A stretch of 64,000 nt of DNA from Alcanivorax sp. 24 (GTDB lineage Bacteria; Pseudomonadota; Gammaproteobacteria; Pseudomonadales; Alcanivoracaceae): the NCBI RefSeq assembly GCF_004360225.1, contig NZ_SNUA01000002.1, forward strand, positions 1 through 64,000, given 5' to 3'. Positions 48,054 through 56,922 of this stretch are shown piece after piece (positions within the stretch are counted from its first letter, which is position 1; every line of letters starts with the position of its first letter). Position numbers and translations under genes: made by a program. A model generated the notes under the pieces. That model did no database searches. It was not told the DNA's origin and worked only from the letters and a program-made list of their open reading frames with translations.

Positions 48054-49511
48054 TTACCAGATGGTCCTCACCAGCACATAGCTGAGCAGGGTCACCACCA
48101 CGATGCCCACCAGGTTGAGGAGGAAGCCAGCGCGGATCATGTCGCCGATGCGCAGATGGCCGGTGCCGAAAACAATGGCGTTGGGTGGCGTCGCCACCGG
48201 CATCATGAAGGCGCAACTGGCGGCGATGGCGGCGGGAATCGCCAGCAGTTCCGGTGACATGCCCTGCGACACCGCCAGGGCGCCAAGCAGCGGCAGAAAA
48301 GCGGCGGCGGTGGCGGTGTTGGAGGTGACCTCGGTCAGAAAGATGATCACCATGACCACCATGCCGATCAACAGCACCAGCGGCAGGAAACCAAGCGCTC
48401 CCATGCCCTGGGCGATCCAGTCGGCGAGCCCGGTGGCGCGGATCTGAGCGGCCAGGGACAGGCCGCCGCCGAACAGCAGCAGCACGCCCCAGGGCAGCTT
48501 GCCGGCATGGCCCCAGCTCATCAGGAAATCCCGGTTCTTGAGGCTCACCGGCACCAGGAACAAGGCGATGGCCGCCGCCATGGCAATACTGGTGTCGTTG
48601 ATTCCCGGCACGACTTTGGCGATCAAAGGCTGGAATACCCAGGCGAAGGCGGCGCACAAAAACACCACCGCGACCCCTTTTTCACCCCGGGACAACGGTC
48701 CCATCGCCTTGAGCTCGTTGTTGATCAGAGCGTCGCTGTCGGCCAGTTTTTCCGCTTTGCGCAGGCCGCCCCGGGTCAGCCACAGCCAGGTCACGACCAG
48801 CATCACCACCGACACCGGCACCCCCACCAGCATCCACTGGCCGAAGCCAATGTGAATATCGTAATTGTCCTTCAGAAAGGCAATCAGCAGCGCGTTGGGT
48901 GGCGTGCCGATCAGGGTGGCGATGCCGCCGATGCTGGCGGCGTAGGCGATGCCCAGCAACAGGCCGATGGAGAGACGTTCGCTGTGCGGATTGTCCTCGC
49001 CGAGCAAGGTGATCACCGACATGCCGATGGGCAGCATCATGATGGAGGTGGCGGTGTTGCTGACCCACATGCTGAGAAAGGCGGTGGCGAGCATGAAACC
49101 GGCCACCTGGTAGGCGGGTTGGCTGCCGACGGCGCGCAGGGTCATCAGGGCGATGCGCTTGTGCAGATTCCAGCGTTCCATGGCCAGCCCCAGCATGAAA
49201 CCGCCGAGAAACAGAAAGATCGCCGGGTTGGCGTAGGGCGCGGACGCCTTGTCCACGGTGCTGATGCCCAGGGCGGGCGCCATCAGAATCGGCAGCAGGG
49301 AGGTGACCGGAATCGGGATTGCCTCGGTGGACCACCAGGTGGCCATTAACAAGGTCAGGCCCACGGTACGCCAGCCTGCTTCACTCAAGGTGCCGGGCGG
49401 ATCGGTGAGCAGGCAGGCCAACAACAGCAGGGGGCCGAGAAACAGGCCGATCCAGGCGGCGATATCGGTGTCTTTCTTGATCTCGGCCTGATGCCGGGCA
49501 GCGTCGGTCAT
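48054..49511 (-). CDS. DASS (SLC13) family sodium/anion symporter
   Basis: The 485-residue inner-membrane protein has about 12 helices and the two SNT motifs of the family: WVSNTATSIMMLPIG and EVTSNTATAAAFLPL. It also has IGTPPNALLIAF and VATPPNAIVFGTGHL. The family imports di-/tricarboxylates or sulfate with sodium. The substrate is not settled; the sulfur genes upstream would suit sulfate, while the motifs also suit C4-dicarboxylates. It is 76 bases after the SulP gene. Confidence 0.88.
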   Translation of the reverse strand: MTDAARHQAEIKKDTDIAAWIGLFLGPLLLLACLLTDPPGTLSEAGWRTVGLTLLMATWWSTEAIPIPVTSLLPILMAPALGISTVDKASAPYANPAIFLFLGGFMLGLAMERWNLHKRIALMTLRAVGSQPAYQVAGFMLATAFLSMWVSNTATSIMMLPIGMSVITLLGEDNPHSERLSIGLLLGIAYAASIGGIATLIGTPPNALLIAFLKDNYDIHIGFGQWMLVGVPVSVVMLVVTWLWLTRGGLRKAEKLADSDALINNELKAMGPLSRGEKGVAVVFLCAAFAWVFQPLIAKVVPGINDTSIAMAAAIALFLVPVSLKNRDFLMSWGHAGKLPWGVLLLFGGGLSLAAQIRATGLADWIAQGMGALGFLPLVLLIGMVVMVIIFLTEVTSNTATAAAFLPLLGALAVSQGMSPELLAIPAAIAASCAFMMPVATPPNAIVFGTGHLRIGDMIRAGFLLNLVGIVVVTLLSYVLVRTIW

Positions 49512-49587
49512 TGACCACTCCTGGGGCGCATAACGAAAAACAAACCAGTATGCGCTCAGGCCCGGACGCTGGGAATTAGACTTATCG

Positions 49588-51342
49588 CTAGGACGGCGGG
49601 GAGAGGCTCGCCGGGTCCAGAGTGCGCAAGGCGTCGAAATGGGTCAGAAAGATTCGGCCATGCAGGTGTTCCGGGAAGGGGGAGCGGCGCAAACGATCCA
49701 TCACCGGGCCTTTGACCTCGGACAAATGCAGCGTGACACCGGCGTCCCCCAGCCGTTGATTGAGGCTTTCCAGGCTGTCCAGCGCGCTGGCGTCGATCTG
49801 GTTGACCGCCGAGCACAGCAGTACCACGTGGCGGACCTGGGGACGCTGCATCACGCCGTCGTAGATCTGATCCTCCAGATGGCGGGCATTGGCGAAGTAA
49901 AGAGACTCGTCCACCCGCAGCGACAGCACGGAGGGGGACACTTGCACCTGATGCCGCTGCACATTGCGGAAATGCTCGGTGCCGGGCACCTGGCCCAATT
50001 CCGCCACATGGGGCTGGCCGGTGCGCCACAGAAACAACAGCAGCGACGACAGCACCCCGGCGATCACGCCCACTTCCACGCCCATCAGCAGCACACCAGC
50101 CATGGTCACGGCCATGGCCAGGCCGTCCGCGCGGGAATAGCGCCAGGTGCGGGCCAGGGCGCCAAGGTCCACCAGGCTGAGCACGGCGACGATGATGGTG
50201 GCGGCCAGGGTGGCCTTCGGCAGAGCCTGGAACCAGGGCGTGAAGAACAGGGCAGTCAGGGCGATCCCCACGGCGGTGAGGATGCCAGCCAGGGGGCTGC
50301 GGGCACCGGCATCGAAATTCACCACCGAACGGGAGAAGCCGCCGGTAACCGGAAAACCGCCGCTCACCGCCGAAGCCAGGTTGGCCATGCCCAGGCCGGT
50401 CAGTTCCGCGTTGCTGTCGATGCGTTGACGGCGCTTGGCGGCCAGGGTCTGGGCCACCGACACCGATTCGACGAAGCCGATCAGGCTGATCAGCAAAGCC
50501 GGCAGCAGCAGTGCCCGCCACAGTTCCGCATCGAACGCAGGCAGACTCAGATCCGGCAGACCGCCGGGAATGGCGCCCACCGTGGCCACGCCTGCCTGAT
50601 GCAGATTCAGGCCTTCCACCGCCAGGGTGGTGAGGATCACCGCCAGCACCGGCGCCGCCTTGCTGACAAGGTCCGCCGCCGACGCGGAAAGACGGGTGCG
50701 GGCGAGCAGGGATTTCAGGCCGGAGCGGGCCCAGAACAAGAACGCCAGAGTGAGCAGGCCGAGGACCACCGTGGTCCATTGAATCCGGCCGATTTGCGCC
50801 ACCAGGCCCTCCCCCAGGGCCCACAGTGTGTCACCGTGCAAGGGAATACCCAGCAGATGTTTGAGCTGGCTGGCGGCGATCAGCAGACCGGAAGCGGAAA
50901 TAAAACCGCCGATCACTGAATGACTGAGCAGGTTCGCCACCCAGCCGAGACGCAGCAGGCCCATGCCGACCAGCATCAGCCCGGAGAGCAACGCCAGTAC
51001 CGTGGTGGCGAGCAGGAAAGTGGCGCTGTCACCGCCGGCCACCTGACCGGCGGCCGCGGCGGTCATCAATGAGATCACCGCCACCGGCCCCACCGCCAGG
51101 GTGCGACTGGAGCCGAACAGGGCGTAGGCCACCAGCGGCAGAATGCTGGCATAGAGCCCCATCTGCGCCGGAACACCGGCGAGTAGCGCGTAAGCCAGGC
51201 TCTGCGGGATCAGCATCAGGGTGACGATCACCGCCGCCAGGCCATCGGCGCTCAGATCCCGGCGCTGATAGCCGGCCAGCCAGCGTGACGCCGGCAGCCA
51301 GGACGGCAGTGACGGGCGGCGGCGAGGGGAGGCCGGACTCAC
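49588..51342 (-). CDS. SulP-family anion transporter with STAS domain
   Basis: The 584-residue inner-membrane protein has a SulP/SLC26 core (about 20-440), with LIPQSLAYALLAGVPAQMGLYASILP and the SRTLAVGPVAVISLM stretch. A cytoplasmic STAS domain (about 460-575) contains LRVDESLYFANARHLEDQIYD and LLCSAVNQIDASALDSLE. It carries sulfate, bicarbonate or related anions. It is 28 bases after the SQR-like fusion gene, so it may carry the oxidised sulfur product; direction of transport is unknown. Confidence 0.93.
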   Translation of the reverse strand: MSPASPRRRPSLPSWLPASRWLAGYQRRDLSADGLAAVIVTLMLIPQSLAYALLAGVPAQMGLYASILPLVAYALFGSSRTLAVGPVAVISLMTAAAAGQVAGGDSATFLLATTVLALLSGLMLVGMGLLRLGWVANLLSHSVIGGFISASGLLIAASQLKHLLGIPLHGDTLWALGEGLVAQIGRIQWTTVVLGLLTLAFLFWARSGLKSLLARTRLSASAADLVSKAAPVLAVILTTLAVEGLNLHQAGVATVGAIPGGLPDLSLPAFDAELWRALLLPALLISLIGFVESVSVAQTLAAKRRQRIDSNAELTGLGMANLASAVSGGFPVTGGFSRSVVNFDAGARSPLAGILTAVGIALTALFFTPWFQALPKATLAATIIVAVLSLVDLGALARTWRYSRADGLAMAVTMAGVLLMGVEVGVIAGVLSSLLLFLWRTGQPHVAELGQVPGTEHFRNVQRHQVQVSPSVLSLRVDESLYFANARHLEDQIYDGVMQRPQVRHVVLLCSAVNQIDASALDSLESLNQRLGDAGVTLHLSEVKGPVMDRLRRSPFPEHLHGRIFLTHFDALRTLDPASLSPPS

Positions 51343-51370
51343 CGTTGGTGAGCCCGGTAATGGAGCAGGG

Positions 51371-53044
51371 TCATTTGGTTGGACCGGTGAGCCATTCGTG
51401 GCCTTTCAGCATCAGGTCGAAATAGATGCGCGGCATGGCCTTGGCCTTGAGCCACCAATACAGCGAGCGGGCCTGGGTGGGGGCCAGCGGAAAAGTGGGC
51501 TGCAGTACGCCCTGGTAGCCGAATTCCGCCAGGATCACCTTGCCTTTTTCCACGGTCAGCGGGCAGGCGCCGTAGCCGTCATAGGCGGCGCCGGGGGACC
51601 GGCCGTCGAGCACCGACAGCAGGTTTCCGGCCAGTACCGGCGCCTGTTTGCGTACCGCCGCGGCGGTCTTGGCGTTGCTGGTGCCGGCCGCGTCGCCAAG
51701 GGCGAAGACATTGGCGAAGCGCGGATGTTGCAGGGTGGCCGGATCCAGATCGACCCAGCCGTTGCCGTTGGCCAGTGGGCTGTCAGCGACGAACGCCGGC
51801 GCTTTTTGTGGCGGTGTCACGTGCAACAGGTCAAAGCTCTCTTCCCGCTCCCGTGCGTTACCGTCCTGATCCTTGTCCACGAACCAGGCTTTGCGATGGC
51901 CCGCGTCCACCGCTTTCAGGGTGCTGCGGAAGTTCAGAGTGGCGCTGTAGCGCTGTACGTATTCCATCAACGGCGGCACGAAGTCGGCGACGCCGAACAG
52001 CGCCTCGCCGGCATTGTGGAAGTGCACGTCGATATTTGGCAGCGCGCCGCGTTGCTCCCAGTGATGGCAGGACAGGTACATGGCTTTTTGCGGCGCGCCG
52101 GCGCATTTGATGGGCATCGGCGGTTGCGTGAACAGGGCGCGGCCATGTTTCAGGTTCTGCACGCATTCCCAGGTATAGGGCGCATGCTCGAACAGGTAGT
52201 TACTGGTCACGCCGTTGTGGCCGAGGCTGTCGCGCAGGCCTTCCACCGCGTCCAGATCCAGTTCCAGGCCGGGGGCGACGACCAGCGCGCGATAGCCGAG
52301 GCGGTCGCCATCATCCAGGAGCACCTGGTTGCGCTCCGGATCGAAACCGGCGACCCGGGCCCGGATCCATTTGCTGCCTCGTGGCATCACCTGGGTCATC
52401 GGCCGGGCGGTATCGCGGCGGCGGAAGGCGCCGGCGCCGACCAAAGTCCAGGCGGGCTGGTAATAATGAGTGTCGCGCGGTTCCACCACCGCGACATTCA
52501 GGGACGGACGCCGCTTCAGCAGGCTGGCGGCGGCGGCCAGTCCACCGGCGCCACCGCCGATGATCAGCACATCCCAGTCGTTGGCCGGTGAACGGCGGGG
52601 GGCGTCAGCGCCTTGCCCCTGCTGCCAGCGTTGCTCCAGGCGGGAGCGCTGTTTTTCCAGGTCATAGCCGGCGGCGGTGGTGGTGGCGAGCACCGTTTGT
52701 GGGTCCAGCCGTGAGGACTGCGATAGTGCCCACAGTGTGCTGGAGCGGTTGCCGGTGCGGCAGAAAGCCATGACCGGCGCGCGATTGTCCGCCAGCAGTT
52801 GTCCGAAGCGCTGGATCTGATCGTCGCTGATTTCGCCCGGGGTGATTGGCAAATAGTAATATCGCAGGCCGGCTTCGGCGGCGGCTTCGGCCAGAGCCTC
52901 GCTGGCGGGCTGGTCCTCGCCTTCACCGTCCGGGCGGTTGTTGATGACGGTGTGAAAGCCGGCTTCGGCCAGGGCCTGCATATCCCCGGGCTGCAGCTGA
53001 CCGGCCACCGAGATGGCCGGCGTCAGAGTCTTGTAGTCGTTCAT
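51371..53044 (-). CDS. DUF442 phosphatase-like domain fused to sulfide:quinone-oxidoreductase-like protein
   Basis: The 557-residue protein has an N-terminal DUF442/TIGR01244 domain (about 1-115) with active-site loop FCRTGNRSS (Cys95, Arg100). The FAD-dependent SQR-like domain (about 150-557) shows DVLIIGGGAGGLAAAASLLKRRP, VVEPRDTHYYQPAWTLVGAG, the PMPIKCAGAPQKAMYLSCHHWE stretch seen in SQOR, and ALGDAAGTSNAKTAAAVRKQAP. It would oxidise sulfide to persulfide at the quinone pool. DUF442 is best known fused to persulfide dioxygenase (Blh), so fusion to SQR is a different combination. The dioxygenase is the next gene upstream. Confidence 0.9.
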   Translation of the reverse strand: MNDYKTLTPAISVAGQLQPGDMQALAEAGFHTVINNRPDGEGEDQPASEALAEAAAEAGLRYYYLPITPGEISDDQIQRFGQLLADNRAPVMAFCRTGNRSSTLWALSQSSRLDPQTVLATTTAAGYDLEKQRSRLEQRWQQGQGADAPRRSPANDWDVLIIGGGAGGLAAAASLLKRRPSLNVAVVEPRDTHYYQPAWTLVGAGAFRRRDTARPMTQVMPRGSKWIRARVAGFDPERNQVLLDDGDRLGYRALVVAPGLELDLDAVEGLRDSLGHNGVTSNYLFEHAPYTWECVQNLKHGRALFTQPPMPIKCAGAPQKAMYLSCHHWEQRGALPNIDVHFHNAGEALFGVADFVPPLMEYVQRYSATLNFRSTLKAVDAGHRKAWFVDKDQDGNAREREESFDLLHVTPPQKAPAFVADSPLANGNGWVDLDPATLQHPRFANVFALGDAAGTSNAKTAAAVRKQAPVLAGNLLSVLDGRSPGAAYDGYGACPLTVEKGKVILAEFGYQGVLQPTFPLAPTQARSLYWWLKAKAMPRIYFDLMLKGHEWLTGPTK

Positions 53045-53065
53045 TGCGCTCCGCTCTCGTGTCTC

Positions 53066-53932
53066 TTAAATCGAATTCAGTGGAATCTTCAGATAGTGGA
53101 CGCCGTTGTCCTCCGCCGGTGGCAGATGGCCGGCGCGCATGTTGACCTGTACCGACGGCAGGATCAGGCGCGGCATACCCAGTCCGGCATCGCGGCTCTC
53201 GCGCATGGCGACGAACTGATCCTCACTGACCCCGTCGTGAACATGGATGTTGGCGCGCCGCTGCTCCTCCACGGTGGTTTCCCAGTGGTACTGCTCGCGT
53301 CCCTCGGGCAGGTAATCGTGACACAAAAACATGCGGGTCGAGCCGGGTAATTCCAAAAGTTTGCGCACCGACTGGTACAGGGTGCGGGCGTCACCGCCGG
53401 GGAAGTCACAACGGGCGGTGCCGTAGTCGGGCATGAACAGAGTGTCGCCGACGAATACCGCGTCGCCGATCCGGTGACTCATGCAGGCCGGAGTATGGCC
53501 CGGTGTGTGCAGGGCCACGGCTTCCAGATTACCAACCCGATAATGCTCGCCATCCTCGAACAGGTGATCGAACTGGCCGCCGTCACGGGCGAATTCGGAA
53601 CCGGCGTTGAAGATCTTGCCGAAGGTGTCTTGCACCGTCCGGATATGAGAACCGATGGCGAGCTTGCCGCCCACCTGTTCCTGAATCCAGGGTGCCGCCG
53701 ACAGATGATCGGCGTGGACGTGAGTCTCCAGCAGCCATTCCACGGTGAGGTCGTGCTCGCGCACGTAATCCACCAGCCGCTGGGCGCTGTCGTAACGGGT
53801 GCGCCCGGCGGCCGGGTCGTAGTCAAGCACTGAATCCACCACTGCGCAGTGCCGGGTATCCGGGTCGGTCACCACATAGCTGACGGTGTTGGTGTTGGTG
53901 TCGAAGAAACTTTGCACTTGCGGACCGGCCAT
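53066..53932 (-). CDS. MBL-fold persulfide dioxygenase-like protein (ETHE1/Blh type)
   Basis: The 288-residue cytoplasmic protein has the metal motif THVHADHL with later HTPGHTPAC, GDTLFMPDYGTARCDFPGGDA and LCHDY; these are ETHE1-type features, including the DFPGGD loop and single iron site. It oxidises glutathione persulfide to sulfite, fitting the SQR partner downstream. ATG 53932 has AGGG upstream; ATG 53944 four codons earlier lacks a site. It is headed by a well-formed promoter (53968-53996). Confidence 0.92.
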   Translation of the reverse strand: MAGPQVQSFFDTNTNTVSYVVTDPDTRHCAVVDSVLDYDPAAGRTRYDSAQRLVDYVREHDLTVEWLLETHVHADHLSAAPWIQEQVGGKLAIGSHIRTVQDTFGKIFNAGSEFARDGGQFDHLFEDGEHYRVGNLEAVALHTPGHTPACMSHRIGDAVFVGDTLFMPDYGTARCDFPGGDARTLYQSVRKLLELPGSTRMFLCHDYLPEGREQYHWETTVEEQRRANIHVHDGVSEDQFVAMRESRDAGLGMPRLILPSVQVNMRAGHLPPAEDNGVHYLKIPLNSI

Positions 53933-53967
53933 GACCCTATCCATCCAAAACGTTGCGGGATGGCACC

Positions 53968-53996
53968 GTTATAGGGGGCACGGAAGCGAAAGTCAA
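53968..53996 (-). promoter_or_regulatory. Sigma-70 promoter of the sulfide-oxidation operon
   Basis: On the minus strand TTGACT (53991-53996) and TATAAC (53968-53973) are separated by exactly 17 bases, close to the TTGACA/TATAAT consensus. The dioxygenase ATG lies 36 bases downstream of the -10. It is the best promoter visible in the window. Confidence 0.7.
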
Positions 53997-54026
53997 ATAA
54001 GTTATATGCTTATTCTATTTTGGAAT
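53996..54026. promoter_or_regulatory. Overlapping dyads next to the -35 of the sulfide-oxidation promoter
   Basis: AATAAG-N7-CTTATT (53996-54014) is followed by ATTC-N7-GAAT (54012-54026). Both lie in an AT-rich island directly against the -35 element. ArsR-type persulfide sensors (SqrR/BigR) are known to bind ATTC...GAAT-type dyads upstream of sqr/pdo genes, so one is a plausible binder. No such regulator gene is in the window. Confidence 0.5.
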
Positions 54027-54042
54027 AATTGGTTCAGGCCGG

Positions 54043-54432
54043 TTATAATGCCGGGGCGCCATAAAGGGCCTCGCCGTGGATCTGACGTCCGTTCTCAAAA
54101 CGCATGATTTCACAGGCGAACGTCCGCTTGCCATTGGCGCTGGCGCTGGCGATGTAATGCACCACCAATTGCTGGCCCGGTTCGTCACAGATGGCGGCCA
54201 CCAGCTCGAAGTGCAAACCTGGCCGGTCGGCCAATGCCGCTACCCAGTAATCGCGCAGTGCCGCCTTGCCCTGAATACGGCTGGTGCCGACGTAGGGCTC
54301 GGCCACCGCGCTGATGAACACCGCGTCGTCGCTGAAGGCGGACACGACCGCTTCCACATCCCCCCGGTTCCAGGCGGCGATCCAGTGGTCGGCGTGTGAT
54401 TGCAAATCAGCGTGAGTAAGACGGTCTGGCAT
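54043..54432 (-). CDS. NTF2-like (SnoaL/DUF4440-type) protein
   Basis: The 129-residue cytoplasmic protein has the NTF2 cone-fold pattern: ADHWIAAWNRGDVEAVVSAFSDDAVFISAV in two parts, IQGKAALRDYWVAAL and the beta-rich end with IASASANGKRTFACEIMRFENGRQI. Such proteins serve as ketosteroid-isomerase-like enzymes or ligand binders; the role here is unknown. The reading frame is complete with a start following GGAGGT-like sequence. Confidence 0.82.
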   Translation of the reverse strand: MPDRLTHADLQSHADHWIAAWNRGDVEAVVSAFSDDAVFISAVAEPYVGTSRIQGKAALRDYWVAALADRPGLHFELVAAICDEPGQQLVVHYIASASANGKRTFACEIMRFENGRQIHGEALYGAPAL

Positions 54433-54528
54433 GGAACCTCCGGGCAGTAATCAGCAGGGAAATCCGAGTATGGTGCCTGGCGGGAATGGCCGTCACGGTA
54501 CAGATGACGGCCGTTTGCGCGGTACTGA

Positions 54529-55998
54529 TCAGGACGTGCCTTTGCGGCGGCCCGTCCCGCCAGCTAGCACTGCCATGGCCAGGGCCACCAGCAGCGTGGG
54601 CCAGACACCGGCCACCATGAAGGGAGTGCGGCCCTGGCGCGGCCGATATTCGCTGATCAGTACGCCGCGTTCGAATTGCGGTAATCGGTCACGTACCCGG
54701 CCATGCGCGTCGACCACCGCCGTGACACCGTTATTGGTACCGCGCAGCAGCCAGCGCCCGGTTTCCAGGGTGCGCATGCGGGTCATCTGGAAATGCTGCA
54801 AGGGTCCGGCGGAGTGGCCGAACCAGGCATCGTTGCTGATGGTCAGCAGCACATCAGCATTGCCGGTGCGCTCCGCCACCTGGGCCGGATAGAGCATCTC
54901 GTAGCAGATCGCCGGCGCGATTTCCTGGCCCAGGGCGAACAGGTTGGGCTGGGCGGGGTGGCCCGGCGTGAAGCTGGACATGGGCAGATCAAAGAAGGGA
55001 ATCCAGCCGCGGATCAGGCCCTCCAGCGGCACGTATTCGCCGAACGGAACCAGCTTCTGCTTGTGATAAACACCATCGTGGCCGGTGCCCACCACCGCCA
55101 CGCTGTTGTGGTATCGCGGTGGGTAGGTGCTGGCATCGCGCCAGGGCAAACCACTGACCAGGGCACCGCCCCTGGCGGCGATCCGTTCGCCCTCGCCATC
55201 CACGAAGCCGCGAATATCCTGATAGAACTCGATCATCGCCGACTCCGGCCAGATCACCAGGGTGTCCTCCGGCAGATCGGCGCTAAGCGAGTGGTAGATC
55301 TTCTGGGTCTCGTCGCGCATGGTGGCCAGCCACTTCAGGTCCTGCGGGATGTTGCCCTGCACCAGAGCCACCTGTTGCGACGGACCGGAAGGGTGGGTGA
55401 AGGCATGGCGGCCGGCCAGCAGGGCCGCCGTCACCAGAATCAGTACCACCGCCACGGCCGCTCTGGCGCTGACCCGTGGCCGGGCCAGATCCACCACGGT
55501 GGCGGAGGCCAGCACCAGCGTCAGAGTGAGGGCCCAGACGCCGCCCAGCGGCGCCAACCCGGCCAGTGGCGTATCGATGGCGGCGTAACCGGCATAGAGC
55601 CAGGGGAACCCGGTCAACAGCCAGCCACGCACCCAGTCCAGCACCAGCCAGGTGCCGGCGAACACCATGGCGCGGGTGCCGCGCCGCTTGGTGAACCAGA
55701 AAGCCAGCCCATAAAACAGGGCCAATCCCATGGCGAACACGGCGGTGAATGGAATCGACATCCATAACGGCATGAAGCCGTAATCGGTCATTGAAACGTG
55801 CAGCCAACTGATTCCAAAGCCGAACATGCCGACGCCATACAGCCAACCCGCGGCAAAGGCCCGCCCCGGAGTTGGCGACCGCACCAGGGCGGTATAACCG
55901 AGAGCGGCGCTGACCAGCACCAGTGGCCACAGATCGTAGGGGGCAAAGGCGAGGGGAAACAGTAGCCCCGCGATCAGGGCGAGCAGCAGGTTGGGCAT
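54529..55998 (-). CDS. lnt: Apolipoprotein N-acyltransferase
   Basis: The 489-residue inner-membrane enzyme adds the third acyl chain to lipoproteins. About seven N-terminal helices (to residue 195) are followed by a nitrilase domain with Glu in VIWPESAMIEF, Lys in YHKQKLVPFGEYVP and Cys in IAPAICYEMLYP. ATG 55998 fits the membrane start; 23 upstream codons are non-conserved. It is normally next to ybeX; here cynS and repeats lie between. Confidence 0.95.
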   Translation of the reverse strand: MPNLLLALIAGLLFPLAFAPYDLWPLVLVSAALGYTALVRSPTPGRAFAAGWLYGVGMFGFGISWLHVSMTDYGFMPLWMSIPFTAVFAMGLALFYGLAFWFTKRRGTRAMVFAGTWLVLDWVRGWLLTGFPWLYAGYAAIDTPLAGLAPLGGVWALTLTLVLASATVVDLARPRVSARAAVAVVLILVTAALLAGRHAFTHPSGPSQQVALVQGNIPQDLKWLATMRDETQKIYHSLSADLPEDTLVIWPESAMIEFYQDIRGFVDGEGERIAARGGALVSGLPWRDASTYPPRYHNSVAVVGTGHDGVYHKQKLVPFGEYVPLEGLIRGWIPFFDLPMSSFTPGHPAQPNLFALGQEIAPAICYEMLYPAQVAERTGNADVLLTISNDAWFGHSAGPLQHFQMTRMRTLETGRWLLRGTNNGVTAVVDAHGRVRDRLPQFERGVLISEYRPRQGRTPFMVAGVWPTLLVALAMAVLAGGTGRRKGTS

Positions 55999-56159
55999 GG
56001 TTGTCGGCGATCCCCAAATGAACTCGGAAACAGGGCGTAACGGTTGGCCCCAGCATAGTGAGGCCACGTTATACGCAAATTAATCGCCTTGCGCCATGGG
56101 GCCCTGTCTCTGAGTTGGTATGGAGCTTGCAACGCTTGGGGAACCTTTGAAAAACACCT

Positions 56160-56244
56160 CGTCATCCCGGGCTTGACCCGGGATCCCCCTCTGGAGGGTG
56201 CATCACTCCGTAGCGGGAGATGCCGGATCGAGTCCGGCATGACG
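56160..56244. repeat. Palindromic repeat family B, full copy 2
   Basis: The element reads CGTCATCCCGGGCTTGACCC...GGGATCC at the left and GCCGGATCGAGTCCGGCATG...ACG at the right, the inverted layout of the copy at 44472-44555. It lies 50 bases upstream of cynS, in the gap to lnt, and could border a rearrangement. Confidence 0.8.
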
Positions 56245-56294
56245 TTTTTCCGAGGCTTGTTAGCAGGAGAGTGTGCCGTGACAGGAGAGATACC

Positions 56295-56735
56295 GTGGAT
56301 AAACAGCAAATGACCGACCTTATTGTCACCGCCAAGGCAAAGCGGGGACTGACCTGGGAAAAGATGGGCGAGGACCTGGGGATGTCGCCGGTATGGCTGG
56401 CGTCCGCCTGCCTTGGCATGAATGGCGCGCCGCCGGAAAAAGCCATGGCGATCACCGAGTACCTGGGGCTGGACCAGGGCGTGGCCAGGGCATTGGAAGC
56501 GTTTCCCACAAAAATCTGGGACCAGACCGTGCCGACGGACCCGTTGATCTACCGGTTCTACGAAATCGCGGGGGTTTATGGCACCACGCTGAAAGAGGTG
56601 ATCCAGGAAAAATTCGGCGACGGCATCATGAGCGCCATCGACTTCACCATGGAAGTGGACAAACAGGAAGACCCCAAGGGAGACCGTGTGGTGGTGACCA
56701 TGAACGGAAAATTCCTGCCCTACAAGCATTGGTGA
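56295..56735 (+). CDS. cynS: Cyanate hydratase (cyanase)
   Basis: The 146-residue cytoplasmic decamer-forming enzyme turns cyanate and bicarbonate into ammonia and CO2. The N-terminal helix-turn-helix-like part is followed by the catalytic domain with RFYEIAGVYGTTLKEVIQEKFGDGIMSAIDF, which holds the Arg, Glu and Ser of the active site. The end NGKFLPYKHW is typical. GTG 56295 with AGGAGA seven bases upstream is the best start. It stands alone on the + strand between lnt and ybeX, both minus; no cynT or cynR is nearby. Confidence 0.94.
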   Translation: MDKQQMTDLIVTAKAKRGLTWEKMGEDLGMSPVWLASACLGMNGAPPEKAMAITEYLGLDQGVARALEAFPTKIWDQTVPTDPLIYRFYEIAGVYGTTLKEVIQEKFGDGIMSAIDFTMEVDKQEDPKGDRVVVTMNGKFLPYKHW

Positions 56736-56798
56736 CGGCCCCTCCGGGGTGACCGCCATGGACGGCGGTCATAAAAAACGCCGGGAAAGATAGCCCCT

Positions 56799-56876
56799 GC
56801 CGTGGGAAGCGGCCTTGGCCGCGAATACGCCTTCCAGTGATTGACGATTCGCTTGCAAGCAAGCTCCCCACAACGG
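56799..56876. repeat. REP-like paired palindrome, copy 6
   Basis: Arm GCCGTGGGAAGCGGCCTTGG...CGCGAAT and arm ATTCGCTTGCAAGCAAGCTC...CCCACAACGG are separated by 20 bases between the convergent cynS and ybeX genes. The left arm is a diverged variant. Confidence 0.75.
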
Positions 56877-56922
56877 CTCTGTAGAGTGGCCTCCGAATCT
56901 ATGTCTCCAAGGCTCCGAAGGA

